Origin: Tretioscincus oriximinensis
Taxonomy: Eukaryota > Chordata > Lepidosauria > Squamata > Gymnophthalmidae
DNA: 64,000 nucleotides
Direction: 5' to 3'
Assembly: GCA_022410635.1 (NCBI GenBank)
Contig: JAJVDF010000279.1
Coordinates: 993,622 to 1,057,621, forward strand
The translations under genes and the position numbers were made by a program. Of this stretch, positions 63,690-64,000 are shown piece by piece (the stretch's first letter is position 1; every line of letters starts with the position of its first letter). The notes under the pieces are model-generated. The model saw nothing but the letters and a program-made list of their open reading frames with translations, did no database searches and had not been told where the DNA came from.

Positions 63690-63830
63690 GCCTTATTTAT
63701 ACAGAGCCTTATCCTGTACTGTGCCTCAGAATAGGAGCCTGCCATCCACATGCTATACTGGCATTTTTATGGCCAAGACCTGCCCTGAGATGTTGCCCAA
63801 ATAAGGCTCCATATGCACTGGACCTTACTT
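63690..63830. mobile_element. MITE-like element, family A (longer form)
   Basis: GAGGCCTTATTTATACAGAG with CCTTATCCTG at the left; CAGAATAGGAGCCTGCCATC in the core (as at 965); CAAATAAGGCTCCATATGCA with CTGGACCTTA at the right. Confidence 0.62.
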
Positions 63831-64000
63831 GGTCAGGCCTTTGGGTTTTTGAACTCTTTCTAATTTTTTCCTGTTGATCCTCTTATACCGTGTGTTGTGA
63901 TCTGACATGCTTGATTGTGTTAAGATCCTTCAGTATTGGGATTGAGATAGTTTTCACCCAAACTAGATTTTATTGAGCACCAATACTTCCAGGCAGGGAA

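Larger units (their letters stand above)
1..64000 (+). other. CCNI: Cyclin I gene locus, 5' part, truncated at 3' end
   Basis: Six exons are visible: 1-387 (5' UTR), 38020-38176, 55072-55206, 57417-57491, 59198-59338 and 61984-62214. Joined, exons 2-6 give one open frame of 232 residues from ATG 38063. Cyclin I is an atypical cyclin related to cyclins G1/G2 that has been linked to CDK5 in post-mitotic cells (family knowledge, not visible here). The identity rests on the N-terminus MKFLGPLESQRL, the helix DEVIQWLAKLK, the LLDRFLA motif, CIAISCFFLAAKT and [16 protein letters not shown]. Introns are 37.6, 16.9, 2.2, 1.7 and 2.6 kb, then an open one. The final exon or exons lie outside the window. 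CCNI2 is the main alternative, but the start and overall sequence fit CCNI better. Confidence 0.93.

Overview
The window is vertebrate nuclear DNA, most likely from a squamate reptile. It has spliced exons with consensus GT/AG sites, many CR1- and L2-clade LINE fragments, tRNA-derived SINEs with a TATA-bearing tail, and several short hAT-type and other inverted-repeat elements. The species cannot be read from the sequence. Nothing prokaryotic is present: no operons, CRISPR arrays or ribosome binding sites.

Only one host gene is supported: cyclin I (CCNI) on the + strand, cut off at the 3' end. Exon 1 (about 1-387) is a CpG-rich, CAG-repeat-bearing 5' UTR exon. Intron 1 is about 37.6 kb. Exon 2 (38020-38176) carries the start codon at 38063. 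Coding exons follow at 55072-55206, 57417-57491, 59198-59338 and 61984-62214. Together they encode 232 residues that join in one frame. That covers the N-terminal region, the cyclin box and the second helical domain. The C-terminal tail (about 145 residues if the protein has the usual vertebrate length near 377) lies beyond position 64000. Every coding intron seen is phase 0.

The rest is intron, and much of it is transposable-element debris. The pieces include: about 20 CR1 fragments, mostly 3' ends, the largest at 21095-22852 and 8843-9592 (minus strand); L2 fragments, the best at 59830-61215 with a recognisable reverse transcriptase; nine copies of a tRNA-type SINE and five of a second, longer SINE-like family; four LTR-like segments; four hAT-type non-autonomous elements with 8-bp target duplications; one mariner-type element with TA duplication; possible Penelope-like fragments; and several dispersed families I cannot name. 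The unnamed ones are a roughly 400-bp family with paired ACTACA/TCCCAG motifs, a set of palindromic elements with related GG..TGCATCCCCAC or GGCCCTGTCCCCAC ends, a polypyrimidine family with ATTAGCCCG at one end, and a 717-bp element with CAGGGTGGAT ends.

I see no novel multi-gene system. The best leads are non-coding: a possible overlapping upstream ORF in the CCNI 5' UTR, element families with shared ends, repeats carrying ZNF143/THAP11-like sites, a hammerhead-like fold in one repeat, nested insertions that give a relative order of events, and a probable assembly artefact at 9222-9338. Repeat boundaries are approximate unless target duplications are given.
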